Of a stretch of DNA of 64,000 nucleotides, positions 49,623 to 57,709 are shown one piece after another. The stretch covers positions 124,001-188,000 of the forward strand of contig NZ_JADNOP010000006.1 in assembly GCF_015557635.1 (NCBI RefSeq). Direction: 5' to 3'. Below the pieces are notes generated by a model that had not been told where the DNA came from, did no database searches, and was given only the letters and a program-made list of their open reading frames with translations. Position numbers and translations under genes: made by a program. The DNA comes from Fusicatenibacter saccharivorans (lineage in GTDB: Bacteria > Bacillota > Clostridia > Lachnospirales > Lachnospiraceae). The first letter of the stretch is position 1. Each line of letters opens with the position of its first letter.

Positions 49623-51389
49623 ATGAGAAAAAGAAACAAAGTCGTTTCTCTGCTTCTGGCCGGATGCATGGCAGCCGGTCTTCTGGCCGGATGCGGAAGC
49701 AGCGGAGAGACACAGGTAGCAACTGCTGACAATGCCACGGCGGCATCAACCAGTACTGGAGCAGCAGATTCAGCAGCAACGGATTCAGCAGCACCGGAGA
49801 CTGCAGGCGAAGTGGACGGACAGATCAATCTTCGTGCAGTAGCCTTTGGAAACAATTTCGATGTGCAGGATATGGGATGGCGCTGGATGATGGGAGAGTG
49901 CTACGAAGGACTGATGCGTGACGTAGCAGATGAAAACGGAGACCGTTTCGAGTATGCCGGTGCAGAATCCATGGACGTATCCGATGACGGACTGGTTTAC
50001 ACTTTCCATCTGAGAAAGGATGCCAAATGGTCCGACGGACAGCCGGTTACCGCAGCAGATTATGAGTACGGCTGGAAACGTTTGTTAAATCCGGAATACG
50101 GCTATTCCTATTCTTTCTTCCTGTTCAACGTAGTAGGAGCAGAGGAGTATTATAACGGACAGGGCTCTGCCGATGAGATCGGAATCAAGGCAGTGGACGA
50201 TTACACCTTCGAGGTTACCTTAAAGGTAGCGGATCCGACCTTCCAGTCCAAGCTGGTAGCAACTCCGCTTTACCCGACCCGTCAGGATGTCGCAGAGGCA
50301 GCCGGAGACCAGTGGGGAAAAGACTGGACAAAATGTGTCTACAACGGACCGTTTGCCATGACCAACCTGGTAGAAGATAACTCCATGACATGGGTGAAAA
50401 ATGACCAGTACTGGGATAAGGACAACGTAAAACTGAATCAGGTAAACTGGTACTGTGTAGCAGAGAACGCAACAGCAGCAACCATGTTCGATAACGGACA
50501 GCTGGACGTTTTCGATGCAGCAGGCGATTACATTGCAAAATATGACAAAGAAGTAGAAGCAGGCAATATGCAGACCATGACCACCGAGTACCCGGGAACT
50601 ATGGTTCTGTGCTACGAGCAGTCTGGGGGCGGAAAATCCGGTCTGATGAAAAACGTAAACATCCGCAAGGCAATTTCCTACTCCATCAACCGTGAGGAGA
50701 TGGTATCAGCTGTTTACGGAAGATACACCGCAGCTTACGGCTTCGTTTCCCCGGCGATCACGCTCGACGGAACTTCCTACCGCAAGCAGGCGTCGGAGAC
50801 CATGAAAAAGGAATATGAGCAGTATGCAGGCGATGCAGACAAGTTAAAAGCACTGTTCCAGAAAGGCCTTGATGAGCTTGGTATCACCGACAAACCGGAA
50901 GACATCACCATTACACTGCTGTCCCAGGGTTCTGCTACCGAGAATCAGCTCGAGCGAGAGTACCTGCAGCAGTCCATTTCCCAGAATCTGGGCGTAAAGG
51001 TAGAGCTGAACACCGTTGGCGATTACCAGATGTTTGCAAACGAGCGCGATAACAAGAACTACGATATCTTTGTAGGCGGATGGTTCAGCGATTACAACGA
51101 TCCGCTGGATTTCCTGAACGTCATGAAGACAGGCGTTTATGATTCCTACGGCCTCTATAGCAACAGCGAGTACGACAGCCTGATCGACTCTCTGACCGGA
51201 GAGAACGACAACGCAAAACGCCTTGAGATTTACCAGAAGCTGGAAGATCTGCTGGTTGCACAGGATTGTGGTGTTGCACCGCTGTACTACTCTGATAAAC
51301 ATTACTATTATCAGAACTGGGTAAAAGATTTCTACACATCCTCCTTCGGCGCAAGCCAGGAGCTTTACAGAGCATCTGTACAGAAATAA
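49623..51389 (+). CDS. oppA: Oligopeptide ABC transporter substrate-binding lipoprotein
   Basis: A 588-residue solute-binding protein of cluster C (SBP_bac_5). The start MRKRNKVVSLLLAG leads to a lipobox LLAGC with Cys24, followed by a Ser/Thr/Ala-rich tether, so the mature protein is anchored outside the membrane. YEGLMRDV, YTFHLRKDAKWSDGQPVTA and the C-terminal NYDIFVGGWFSDYNDPLDFL are family features. The ATG at 49623 follows GGAGG; an in-frame ATG at 49548 would add a hydrophilic, non-signal segment. First gene of oppABCDF; hairpins after it may hold back the downstream genes. Confidence 0.93.
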   Translation: MRKRNKVVSLLLAGCMAAGLLAGCGSSGETQVATADNATAASTSTGAADSAATDSAAPETAGEVDGQINLRAVAFGNNFDVQDMGWRWMMGECYEGLMRDVADENGDRFEYAGAESMDVSDDGLVYTFHLRKDAKWSDGQPVTAADYEYGWKRLLNPEYGYSYSFFLFNVVGAEEYYNGQGSADEIGIKAVDDYTFEVTLKVADPTFQSKLVATPLYPTRQDVAEAAGDQWGKDWTKCVYNGPFAMTNLVEDNSMTWVKNDQYWDKDNVKLNQVNWYCVAENATAATMFDNGQLDVFDAAGDYIAKYDKEVEAGNMQTMTTEYPGTMVLCYEQSGGGKSGLMKNVNIRKAISYSINREEMVSAVYGRYTAAYGFVSPAITLDGTSYRKQASETMKKEYEQYAGDADKLKALFQKGLDELGITDKPEDITITLLSQGSATENQLEREYLQQSISQNLGVKVELNTVGDYQMFANERDNKNYDIFVGGWFSDYNDPLDFLNVMKTGVYDSYGLYSNSEYDSLIDSLTGENDNAKRLEIYQKLEDLLVAQDCGVAPLYYSDKHYYYQNWVKDFYTSSFGASQELYRASVQK

Positions 51390-51417
51390 AAAAGCAGCAA
51401 AACAGAAGAAATGAGGG

Positions 51418-51492
51418 AAGAAGGGCTTATGAAACAATAGGCTCTTCTTTCGCTATCATAATAAAAATTCCGGTCGGAAAAGACCGGACAGG
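51418..51492 (+). promoter_or_regulatory. Two hairpins between oppA and oppB
   Basis: An 11-bp stem with two wobble pairs (51418-51428 with 51439-51449) and a 7-bp TCCGGTC/GACCGGA stem near 51469-51488. Such hairpins after the binding-protein gene often give it higher expression than the permease genes. Confidence 0.5.
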
Positions 51493-51504
51493 GAGAGGAT
51501 TTTT

Positions 51505-52461
51505 ATGCCAAAATATTTACTGCGCCGTTTTGCAGAAATGCTGATCACACTGTTTCTGATTGCAACGGCCACGTTTTTCCTTCTGGAAGCGGTTCCGGGA
51601 GATCCGCTGACGGAGCGTGCGAGCAAGCTCTCGCCGACCGTAAAGGAAAACCTCTATAAGCGCTACGGCCTCGACAAGCCGATGATGGAGCGCTATGTGA
51701 TCACAATGAAGGGAATCTGCAAGGGAGAGTTCGGAGAATCTGTTGTCTATGCGGGACAGACGGTACAGAAGCTGATTCATGACCGTCTTCCGGTATCCGC
51801 CCGCCTTGGTATCCAGCAGGTGCTGGTCGGTATCACGATCGGTCTGCTGCTTGGAATTCTTGCGGCAATGAGGAGGGGAAGCTTCTGGGACTATATGGTG
51901 ATCGCCCTGTCGGTCCTCTTGATTTCCATTCCGAACCTGATCTTTGGTCTGATGCTTCAGAAAATTTTCGCAGGCAACCTGAAAGTTCTGCCGACGATCG
52001 GCTGGCCTGCGGGAAAGGATCTGTGGTTCGGAGGATGGGAATACACGATTCTTCCGACCCTGACAGGATGCTTTTCTTATATCGCAACGTATGCGCGTCT
52101 GCTGAAAACCTCGATGCTCGATGTGATCAATCAGGACTACGTGCTGACTGCTGAATCGAAGGGCTTAAGCCGCGGACAGATTATCCGCCGCCATATCCTT
52201 CGGAACTCGTTTATCCCGGTTATCACACAGCTTCCGATGTCGGTTGCCATGTGTATCACAGGCTCCTTCTTCATCGAGAGCATCTTTTCCATCCCGGGAA
52301 TCGGACAGTATTATGTGACGGCGGTCAATAACCAGGATCTTTCTATTATCATGGGAGAGACGGTTATTATCGCAGCACTTTACATCGGTGTTCTCTTTAT
52401 CACGGACCTGCTGTACGTGGTCGTTGACCCGAGAATCAGTCTGACAGGAAAGAGCAGATAA
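51505..52461 (+). CDS. oppB: Peptide ABC transporter permease, OppB type
   Basis: A 318-residue permease with six predicted helices. The first helix after the start (RRFAEMLITLFLIATATFFL) and the PGDPLTERA-type segment are usual for OppB; the EAA loop (RAKGLSRGQIIRRHILRNS-like, here ESKGLSRGQIIRRHILRN) lies near residue 220. It forms the membrane channel with OppC. The ATG at 51505 follows GGGAGAGGA. It is the second gene of the operon, with oppC ten bases on. Confidence 0.93.
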   Translation: MPKYLLRRFAEMLITLFLIATATFFLLEAVPGDPLTERASKLSPTVKENLYKRYGLDKPMMERYVITMKGICKGEFGESVVYAGQTVQKLIHDRLPVSARLGIQQVLVGITIGLLLGILAAMRRGSFWDYMVIALSVLLISIPNLIFGLMLQKIFAGNLKVLPTIGWPAGKDLWFGGWEYTILPTLTGCFSYIATYARLLKTSMLDVINQDYVLTAESKGLSRGQIIRRHILRNSFIPVITQLPMSVAMCITGSFFIESIFSIPGIGQYYVTAVNNQDLSIIMGETVIIAALYIGVLFITDLLYVVVDPRISLTGKSR

Positions 52462-52471
52462 GGAGGATATT

Positions 52472-53389
52472 ATGGCAGCATTAACACCGGAAAAATTTAA
52501 AGTAATAGGATACACCGAGGAAGATGCGAACCGGATTGACCGCCCGACCATTTCCTACTGGCAGGACGCCTGGAGACGGCTCCGCAAAAATCCGATCGCA
52601 ATGGGATCTCTTGTTGTGCTCGGCATTCTGCTTGTCATGGTCATCATCGGACCGCATATCAAAGGATATGATTATGTATCCATGAATATCGCCGAGAAAA
52701 ACCAGGGCGTATCGTCAAAATACTGGTTTGGAACCGACAACCTGGGACGTGACCTCTTCTCAAGAGTCTGGGTCGGCGCGCGGGCATCACTGATCATCGC
52801 GATCGTTGCAACGGCAATCAAACTCATCATCGGAACGGTATATGGCGCGCTGATGGCACATTTCGGCGGCTGGGTCGATGAGGTTCTGATGCGGATCATC
52901 GAGGTTATCAACTCGATTCCGTCTCTGCTTCTTACGATTCTGATCATGATGATTCTTGGAAATAACCTGTTTGCACTTCTGGTCGCGCTTAGTGTCACCG
53001 CATGGTGTAACACGGCACGTCAGGTGCGCGGTATGATCAAACAGCTCCGTGAGACGGAATACGTTTACGCGGCGGAGGTGCTCGGTGCAAAACCGCTCCG
53101 CATCATCTTAAAACACTATGTACCGAATATGCTGGGTATCCTGATTCTGGATACGGCGACGGCAATCCCGATGTTTATTTTTACGGAGGCAGGTCTTAGC
53201 TTCCTCGGCATCGGCCTCAAGGCACCATCGATCAGCCTTGGTGTCCTGATTTCGATGGGACAGCAGAACATGGATTTCTATCCGTCACAGCTTCTGTTCC
53301 CATGTCTCGTGCTCTGTATCATCGTTATGGCATTCAACCTTCTGGGAGACGGCCTGCGCGATGCCCTGGATCCGAGACTTCGCCAGTAA
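52472..53389 (+). CDS. oppC: Peptide ABC transporter permease, OppC type
   Basis: A 305-residue permease with a cytoplasmic N-terminus and six helices. The OppC-like N-terminal segment WRRLRKNPIAMGSLVVLGIL, FGTDNLGRDLFSRVWVGARA and the EAA loop AAEVLGAKPLRIILKHYVPN are clear. It pairs with OppB in the membrane. RBS AAGGAGGAT stands before the ATG at 52472. oppD follows after 18 bases. Confidence 0.94.
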   Translation: MAALTPEKFKVIGYTEEDANRIDRPTISYWQDAWRRLRKNPIAMGSLVVLGILLVMVIIGPHIKGYDYVSMNIAEKNQGVSSKYWFGTDNLGRDLFSRVWVGARASLIIAIVATAIKLIIGTVYGALMAHFGGWVDEVLMRIIEVINSIPSLLLTILIMMILGNNLFALLVALSVTAWCNTARQVRGMIKQLRETEYVYAAEVLGAKPLRIILKHYVPNMLGILILDTATAIPMFIFTEAGLSFLGIGLKAPSISLGVLISMGQQNMDFYPSQLLFPCLVLCIIVMAFNLLGDGLRDALDPRLRQ

Positions 53390-53407
53390 TAAGTGGGAGA
53401 TAACGAT

Positions 53408-54439
53408 ATGAACGAACAAAACAATCCGATTCTGGAAGTAAAAAACTTAAGAGTCTCTTATCACACCTATGCCGGTGAAGTAAAGGCAGTCCGCGGTGTA
53501 CAGTTTTCTCTCGAGAAAGGTCAGGCGCTCGCAATTGTGGGCGAATCCGGCTGCGGAAAATCTGTAACGGCGAAATCCATCATGGGCCTCATCAAGGCCC
53601 CGCAGGGTGAGATTAAAGAGAACAGTGAAATTCTCTATCATGGAGAGAATATTCTGAAATACAACAAAAAACAGTGGCAGCATTACAAAGGCGGCGAGTG
53701 TGCAATCATTTTCCAGGATGCGCTGGCTTCCTTAAATCCGACGATGCGTGTCGGAAAACAGATTATGGAAAATCTGATGGGCCACAAAAACATGACAAAA
53801 CAGGAAGCGGCAAAGGAGGCTGTCGAGATGCTGCGCATGGTCGGCATCCCGGAGCCGGAAAAACGTGTCAGACAGTATCCGCACGAATTTTCCGGCGGTA
53901 TGCGTCAGCGTGTTATGATCGCGATTGCATTTGCCTGTGATCCGAAAATTCTGATCTGTGACGAGCCAACGACCGCACTCGATGTGACAATTCAGGGACA
54001 GATTCTCGATATTATCAAGAATCTGCAGAAGAAAAATCAGACATCCGTCATCATGATCACACATGATCTCGGCGTTGTGGCAAATATCGCACAGAAGATT
54101 GCTGTCATGTATTCCGGTATTATCGTGGAAAGCGGAACGTGTGAGGATATTTTCTATCGTCCGCGTCACCCGTATACCTGGGCGCTGATCCGTTCCGTAC
54201 CGCGTCTGGATCTGAAAAACAAGCAGGAACTCGCGACAATTCCGGGAACTCCGCCGGATCTTTTAAACCCGCCGGTCGGATGTCCGTTCTGCACGCGGTG
54301 CAGCTACTGTATGCCGATCTGTAAGGAAGAGATGCCGGAGGCAACGGAATTCGGCGGCGAGCATAAGGCTGCCTGCTGGCTCCATCACCCGATGGCACCA
54401 AAAGTAGAAATGCCAAATCTGGAAGGAGGAGAACTGTAA
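53408..54439 (+). CDS. oppD: Peptide ABC transporter ATP-binding protein, OppD type
   Basis: A 343-residue ATPase with Walker A GESGCGKSV, Q-loop FQDALASLNP, signature FSGGMRQR and Walker B LICDEPTTALDV, and the C-terminal oligopeptide-transporter domain containing the Cys-rich CPFCTRCSYCMPIC, which in DppD/OppD proteins can hold an iron-sulfur cluster. The open frame starts at 53393; the ATG at 53408 follows GGGAGA. It overlaps oppF by one base. Confidence 0.93.
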   Translation: MNEQNNPILEVKNLRVSYHTYAGEVKAVRGVQFSLEKGQALAIVGESGCGKSVTAKSIMGLIKAPQGEIKENSEILYHGENILKYNKKQWQHYKGGECAIIFQDALASLNPTMRVGKQIMENLMGHKNMTKQEAAKEAVEMLRMVGIPEPEKRVRQYPHEFSGGMRQRVMIAIAFACDPKILICDEPTTALDVTIQGQILDIIKNLQKKNQTSVIMITHDLGVVANIAQKIAVMYSGIIVESGTCEDIFYRPRHPYTWALIRSVPRLDLKNKQELATIPGTPPDLLNPPVGCPFCTRCSYCMPICKEEMPEATEFGGEHKAACWLHHPMAPKVEMPNLEGGEL

Positions 54440-55440
54440 TGGAAAATAACGAAAAAGAAGTGCTTTTTTCCGTTTCCCATCTGAAAAAATATTTTCAGGT
54501 CGGAAACCATGCGACCTTAAAGGCCGTGGATGATGTCTCCTTCGATATCTACAAAGGTGAGACACTTGGAATGGTTGGCGAGTCCGGATGTGGAAAGACG
54601 ACGTGCGGCCGTACCTGCATCGGCCTGTATGACAAGACCGACGGACAGGTGCTCTACAAGGGAACCGATGTCCATGCATTAAACGGAAAAGAGCGGTTTG
54701 CCTTCAAAAAACAGGTGCAGATGGTCTTCCAGGATCCGTATGGATCGCTCGACCCACGTATGACCGTTGCCGACATCATCGGCGAGGGCATCGACATTCA
54801 CCATCTGGCAAAGAATAAGAAAGAGCGCCAGGAGATGATCTACAAATATCTGGAGCTGGTCGGACTGAACCGCGAGCATGCGAACCGTTTCGTGCACGAG
54901 TTTTCCGGCGGACAGCGCCAGCGAATCGGTATCGCGCGTGCGCTTGCCGTGCAGCCGGAGTTCATCGTTCTCGATGAGCCGATCTCCGCACTCGACGTTT
55001 CGATTCAGGCGCAGATCGTCAACCTGCTTGTGGACTTACAGAAGAAGATGGGTCTGACCTATCTTTTCGTTGCGCATGATCTGTCGATGGTCAAACATAT
55101 TTCCGACCGTGTGGCGGTTCTGTATCTGGGAACGCTCGTCGAGCTGACGACATCCGAGGAGCTGTACGCCAACCCGCGCCACCCGTACACACAGGCACTG
55201 CTCTCCGCGATTCCGATTCCGGACCCGAAAGTAGAGGCAGAGCGCGACCGCAAAAAAATCCGCCTCGAAGGCGAGGTGCCGAGCCCGATCAACACGAAGC
55301 CGGGCTGCAAATTCCAGGGAAGATGCAAGTACGCAAAAGACATCTGCCGACAGCAGATGCCGGAATTAAAAGACGTGGGCAACAATCACTTTGTGGCATG
55401 TCATTTCTGTGATGCATTAGAAGAAAATAAGGAATTATAA
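54439..55440 (+). CDS. oppF: Peptide ABC transporter ATP-binding protein, OppF type
   Basis: A 333-residue ATPase with Walker A GESGCGKTT, Q-loop FQDPYGSLDPRM, signature FSGGQRQRIG and Walker B IVLDEPISALDV, and a C-terminal domain with KPGCKFQGRCKYAKDIC. With OppD it drives import through OppBC. The start overlaps the oppD stop (TAATG). A small membrane-protein gene starts four bases after the stop and is probably on the same transcript. Confidence 0.93.
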   Translation: MENNEKEVLFSVSHLKKYFQVGNHATLKAVDDVSFDIYKGETLGMVGESGCGKTTCGRTCIGLYDKTDGQVLYKGTDVHALNGKERFAFKKQVQMVFQDPYGSLDPRMTVADIIGEGIDIHHLAKNKKERQEMIYKYLELVGLNREHANRFVHEFSGGQRQRIGIARALAVQPEFIVLDEPISALDVSIQAQIVNLLVDLQKKMGLTYLFVAHDLSMVKHISDRVAVLYLGTLVELTTSEELYANPRHPYTQALLSAIPIPDPKVEAERDRKKIRLEGEVPSPINTKPGCKFQGRCKYAKDICRQQMPELKDVGNNHFVACHFCDALEENKEL

Positions 55441-55443
55441 AAC

Positions 55444-55797
55444 ATGGAAAAGATAAAGAACATCTGCCGTGATCTCGGCAAAGCATTTACAATCGGCCTG
55501 CTCTCTGGCGGCGCTGCGGCAGCTGTGCTGCTGCTGGGAGGATTCCTCTTTGGGGGATTCACGTTCCGCGCTGCCCTTGAGGCGGCGAAAGACGGCCTGC
55601 TGCTGATCGCGGCCCTCGGCATGTTCGTGATCGCCGGAATGCTGATGGTAAAAGGCAAAAACCCGGAGAAATTCACGCAGAAGGAAAAATGGCGCGTCCA
55701 CTTTGCCGTGCTCGGATATAAGAGTGTGTTCGCAGTTCTCTGCGTTTCCTGGGTGCTGTGGGCGGCAGCGGCGGATTATCTTTTGTATCGGATGTGA
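55444..55797 (+). CDS. Small membrane protein of unknown function, end of opp operon
   Basis: A 117-residue protein with about three hydrophobic helices (residues 14-40, 50-68 and 88-112), the first Gly/Ala-rich. No named family is recognised. It starts four bases after oppF and ends before a terminator, so it is co-transcribed with the peptide transporter and may be an accessory part, but nothing in the sequence shows this. Confidence 0.65.
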   Translation: MEKIKNICRDLGKAFTIGLLSGGAAAAVLLLGGFLFGGFTFRAALEAAKDGLLLIAALGMFVIAGMLMVKGKNPEKFTQKEKWRVHFAVLGYKSVFAVLCVSWVLWAAAADYLLYRM

Positions 55798-55817
55798 AAA
55801 TAGTTTCTATAAATAAA

Positions 55818-55871
55818 AAGAGAATTTTGCAGACTGTAAAAATGAGGTCCGGCAAAATTCTCTTTTTTCGT
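55818..55871. terminator. Rho-independent terminator between convergent genes
   Basis: AGAGAATTTTGC pairs with GCAAAATTCTCT, with A-rich and T-rich flanks. Confidence 0.82.
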
Positions 55872-55878
55872 TTAGTCG

Positions 55879-56466
55879 TTATTCGTCTTCGAGACGGGAG
55901 ATAACCATCTCCATGGATTTCTGATATTCTTCATCCGAAGAATTGTAGAACAGCATCAGATCGAGGCAGTTGCTCATTTTCTTCAGTGCTTCCGGGATGG
56001 AGTAGTCGATCGTTTTCACATATTCATCCCAGTGCTCCAGCTTCCACGTATCGCGCACGGAGTTGCGGTCGATCATGCGCTGGTGGCAGATCTCCGGTTT
56101 TGTGACAACCCAGATCACAACAAGCTTTGCCCCATGGTCAGCGAGCTTTTTGGAGAAGTCTTTCAGGAACTTCTCATCATGCACTTCGCGTGTGAATGGT
56201 GCGTTGATCAGCACAATATCGTCATACTCGAGTGCTTCCAGTCCGAAATTGACCGTTACTTCATATTCATAATCGCGGATATTCTCCTCGAAGAAATCAG
56301 AACTGCGGTTGATTTCCTGTCCGCCCGCTTTGAAAACGCGGTTCGACAGCGGAATGACCGTATCCTTGTCGAGATAAACAACGTGTTTCAGCTCCTTGGC
56401 GAGCTGTTTTGAAATGTATGTCTTTCCGCACGCCGGCGGCGAGGTTACGAGGATCATCTTTTTCAT
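55879..56466 (-). CDS. P-loop kinase-like ATPase
   Basis: A 195-residue protein with a Walker A motif TSPPACGKTYIS near residue 8, a Asp-containing strand (VVYLDKDTVIPL) and a later NAPF-type strand typical of small kinases of the AAA_33/zeta-toxin-like group. The Lys-rich C-terminal half has a R-type lid (HQRMIDRNSVRD). Substrate is unknown; no antitoxin-like gene is beside it, so a toxin role is not supported. The ATG at 56466 follows GGAAAG. It is divergent from ispG. Confidence 0.78.
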   Translation of the reverse strand: MKKMILVTSPPACGKTYISKQLAKELKHVVYLDKDTVIPLSNRVFKAGGQEINRSSDFFEENIRDYEYEVTVNFGLEALEYDDIVLINAPFTREVHDEKFLKDFSKKLADHGAKLVVIWVVTKPEICHQRMIDRNSVRDTWKLEHWDEYVKTIDYSIPEALKKMSNCLDLMLFYNSSDEEYQKSMEMVISRLEDE

Positions 56467-56633
56467 CGTTTGTATGTCTTCCTTTCCAGTTGAATAAAAA
56501 AAATCACTCCTAGCATTATAGAAAATTTGGAAAAAAATTGCAAGAGAAAAGACGGTTGTGCCGGAGAAAAAATTGTCTTATAATAAAATAAGATTTTTAT
56601 GCCATCACGGAGAAAATAAATGGAGGAAAGAAA

Positions 56634-57689
56634 ATGAGCAGAGCAAATACACGAGTTGTGAAAATCGGCGACCGGGTCATCGGAGGCGGAAATCCGATTC
56701 TGATCCAGTCCATGACGAATACCAAAACAGAAGATGTGGAGGCAACCGTAAAGCAGATCCAGGCGCTCACGGAAGCCGGATGTGACATTATCCGATGCGC
56801 CGTCCCGACCATGGAGGCAGCCAAGGCGCTGTCCGAGATCAAAAAACAGATCTCGATTCCGCTTGTAGCAGATATTCATTTTGACTATCGATTGGCGATC
56901 GCCGCGATCGAAAACGGAGCCGATAAAATCCGCATCAACCCGGGCAACATCGGCAGCCGCGACCGGATCCAGGCGGTTGTAGATGCAGCAAAAGAACGCC
57001 AGATTCCGATCCGCGTCGGCGTCAACAGCGGTTCACTCGAAAAAGAGCTGGTGGAAAAATACAACGGCGTAACGGCAGAGGGCCTGGTGGAGAGCGCGCT
57101 CGACAAAGTGCGGATCATCGAGGAGATGGGCTATGACAATCTCGTCATCAGCATCAAATCGTCTGATGTGATGATGTGTGCAAAAGCGCATGAGCTGATC
57201 ACGAACCAGACGGATCATCCGCTTCATGTCGGCATTACGGAGGCAGGAACGCTGTATTCCGGCAACATCAAATCGGCAGTGGGGCTCGGTATTATTTTAT
57301 ATCAGGGCATCGGAGATACGATCCGCGTTTCCCTGACCGGCGATCCGCTCGAGGAAATCAAATCCGCAAAACGGATCTTAAAGACCCTGGGACTTCGAAA
57401 AGGCGGCATTGAGGTCGTATCGTGTCCGACCTGCGGACGGACCCAGATTGACCTGATCGGACTGGCAAACCAGGTGGAAACACTGGTGCAGAGCTACGAT
57501 CTTGATATCAAGGTTGCCGTCATGGGCTGCGTGGTCAACGGACCGGGCGAGGCAAAAGAGGCGGATCTTGGTGTTGCAGGCGGAAAAGGCGTCGGCATTT
57601 TAATTAAAAAAGGTGAAATCGTGAAAAAAGTACCGGAGAGCGAGCTGCTGTCCGTCTTAAAGGACGAGCTGGATCACTGGGGCAAGTAG
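56634..57689 (+). CDS. ispG: 4-hydroxy-3-methylbut-2-en-1-yl diphosphate synthase
   Basis: A 351-residue iron-sulfur enzyme of the MEP isoprenoid pathway (GcpE). The TIM-barrel region contains NPILIQSMTNTKTEDVEAT and DIHFDYRLA; the C-terminal part carries SCPTCGRTQ and GCVVNGPGEAKEAD with the cluster cysteines. It converts MEcPP to HMBPP. RBS GGAGGAAAG lies before the ATG. It is followed by polC after 20 bases, the order ispG-polC common in Firmicutes. Confidence 0.97.
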   Translation: MSRANTRVVKIGDRVIGGGNPILIQSMTNTKTEDVEATVKQIQALTEAGCDIIRCAVPTMEAAKALSEIKKQISIPLVADIHFDYRLAIAAIENGADKIRINPGNIGSRDRIQAVVDAAKERQIPIRVGVNSGSLEKELVEKYNGVTAEGLVESALDKVRIIEEMGYDNLVISIKSSDVMMCAKAHELITNQTDHPLHVGITEAGTLYSGNIKSAVGLGIILYQGIGDTIRVSLTGDPLEEIKSAKRILKTLGLRKGGIEVVSCPTCGRTQIDLIGLANQVETLVQSYDLDIKVAVMGCVVNGPGEAKEADLGVAGGKGVGILIKKGEIVKKVPESELLSVLKDELDHWGK

Positions 57690-57709
57690 AAAAGAAAGCA
57701 GGAATAGGA

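Noticed and set aside
55879-56466. Zeta-type toxin
   Set aside because: The P-loop and size fit, but there is no antitoxin gene beside it and no clear zeta substrate-site motif; a small-molecule kinase-like role is equally likely.
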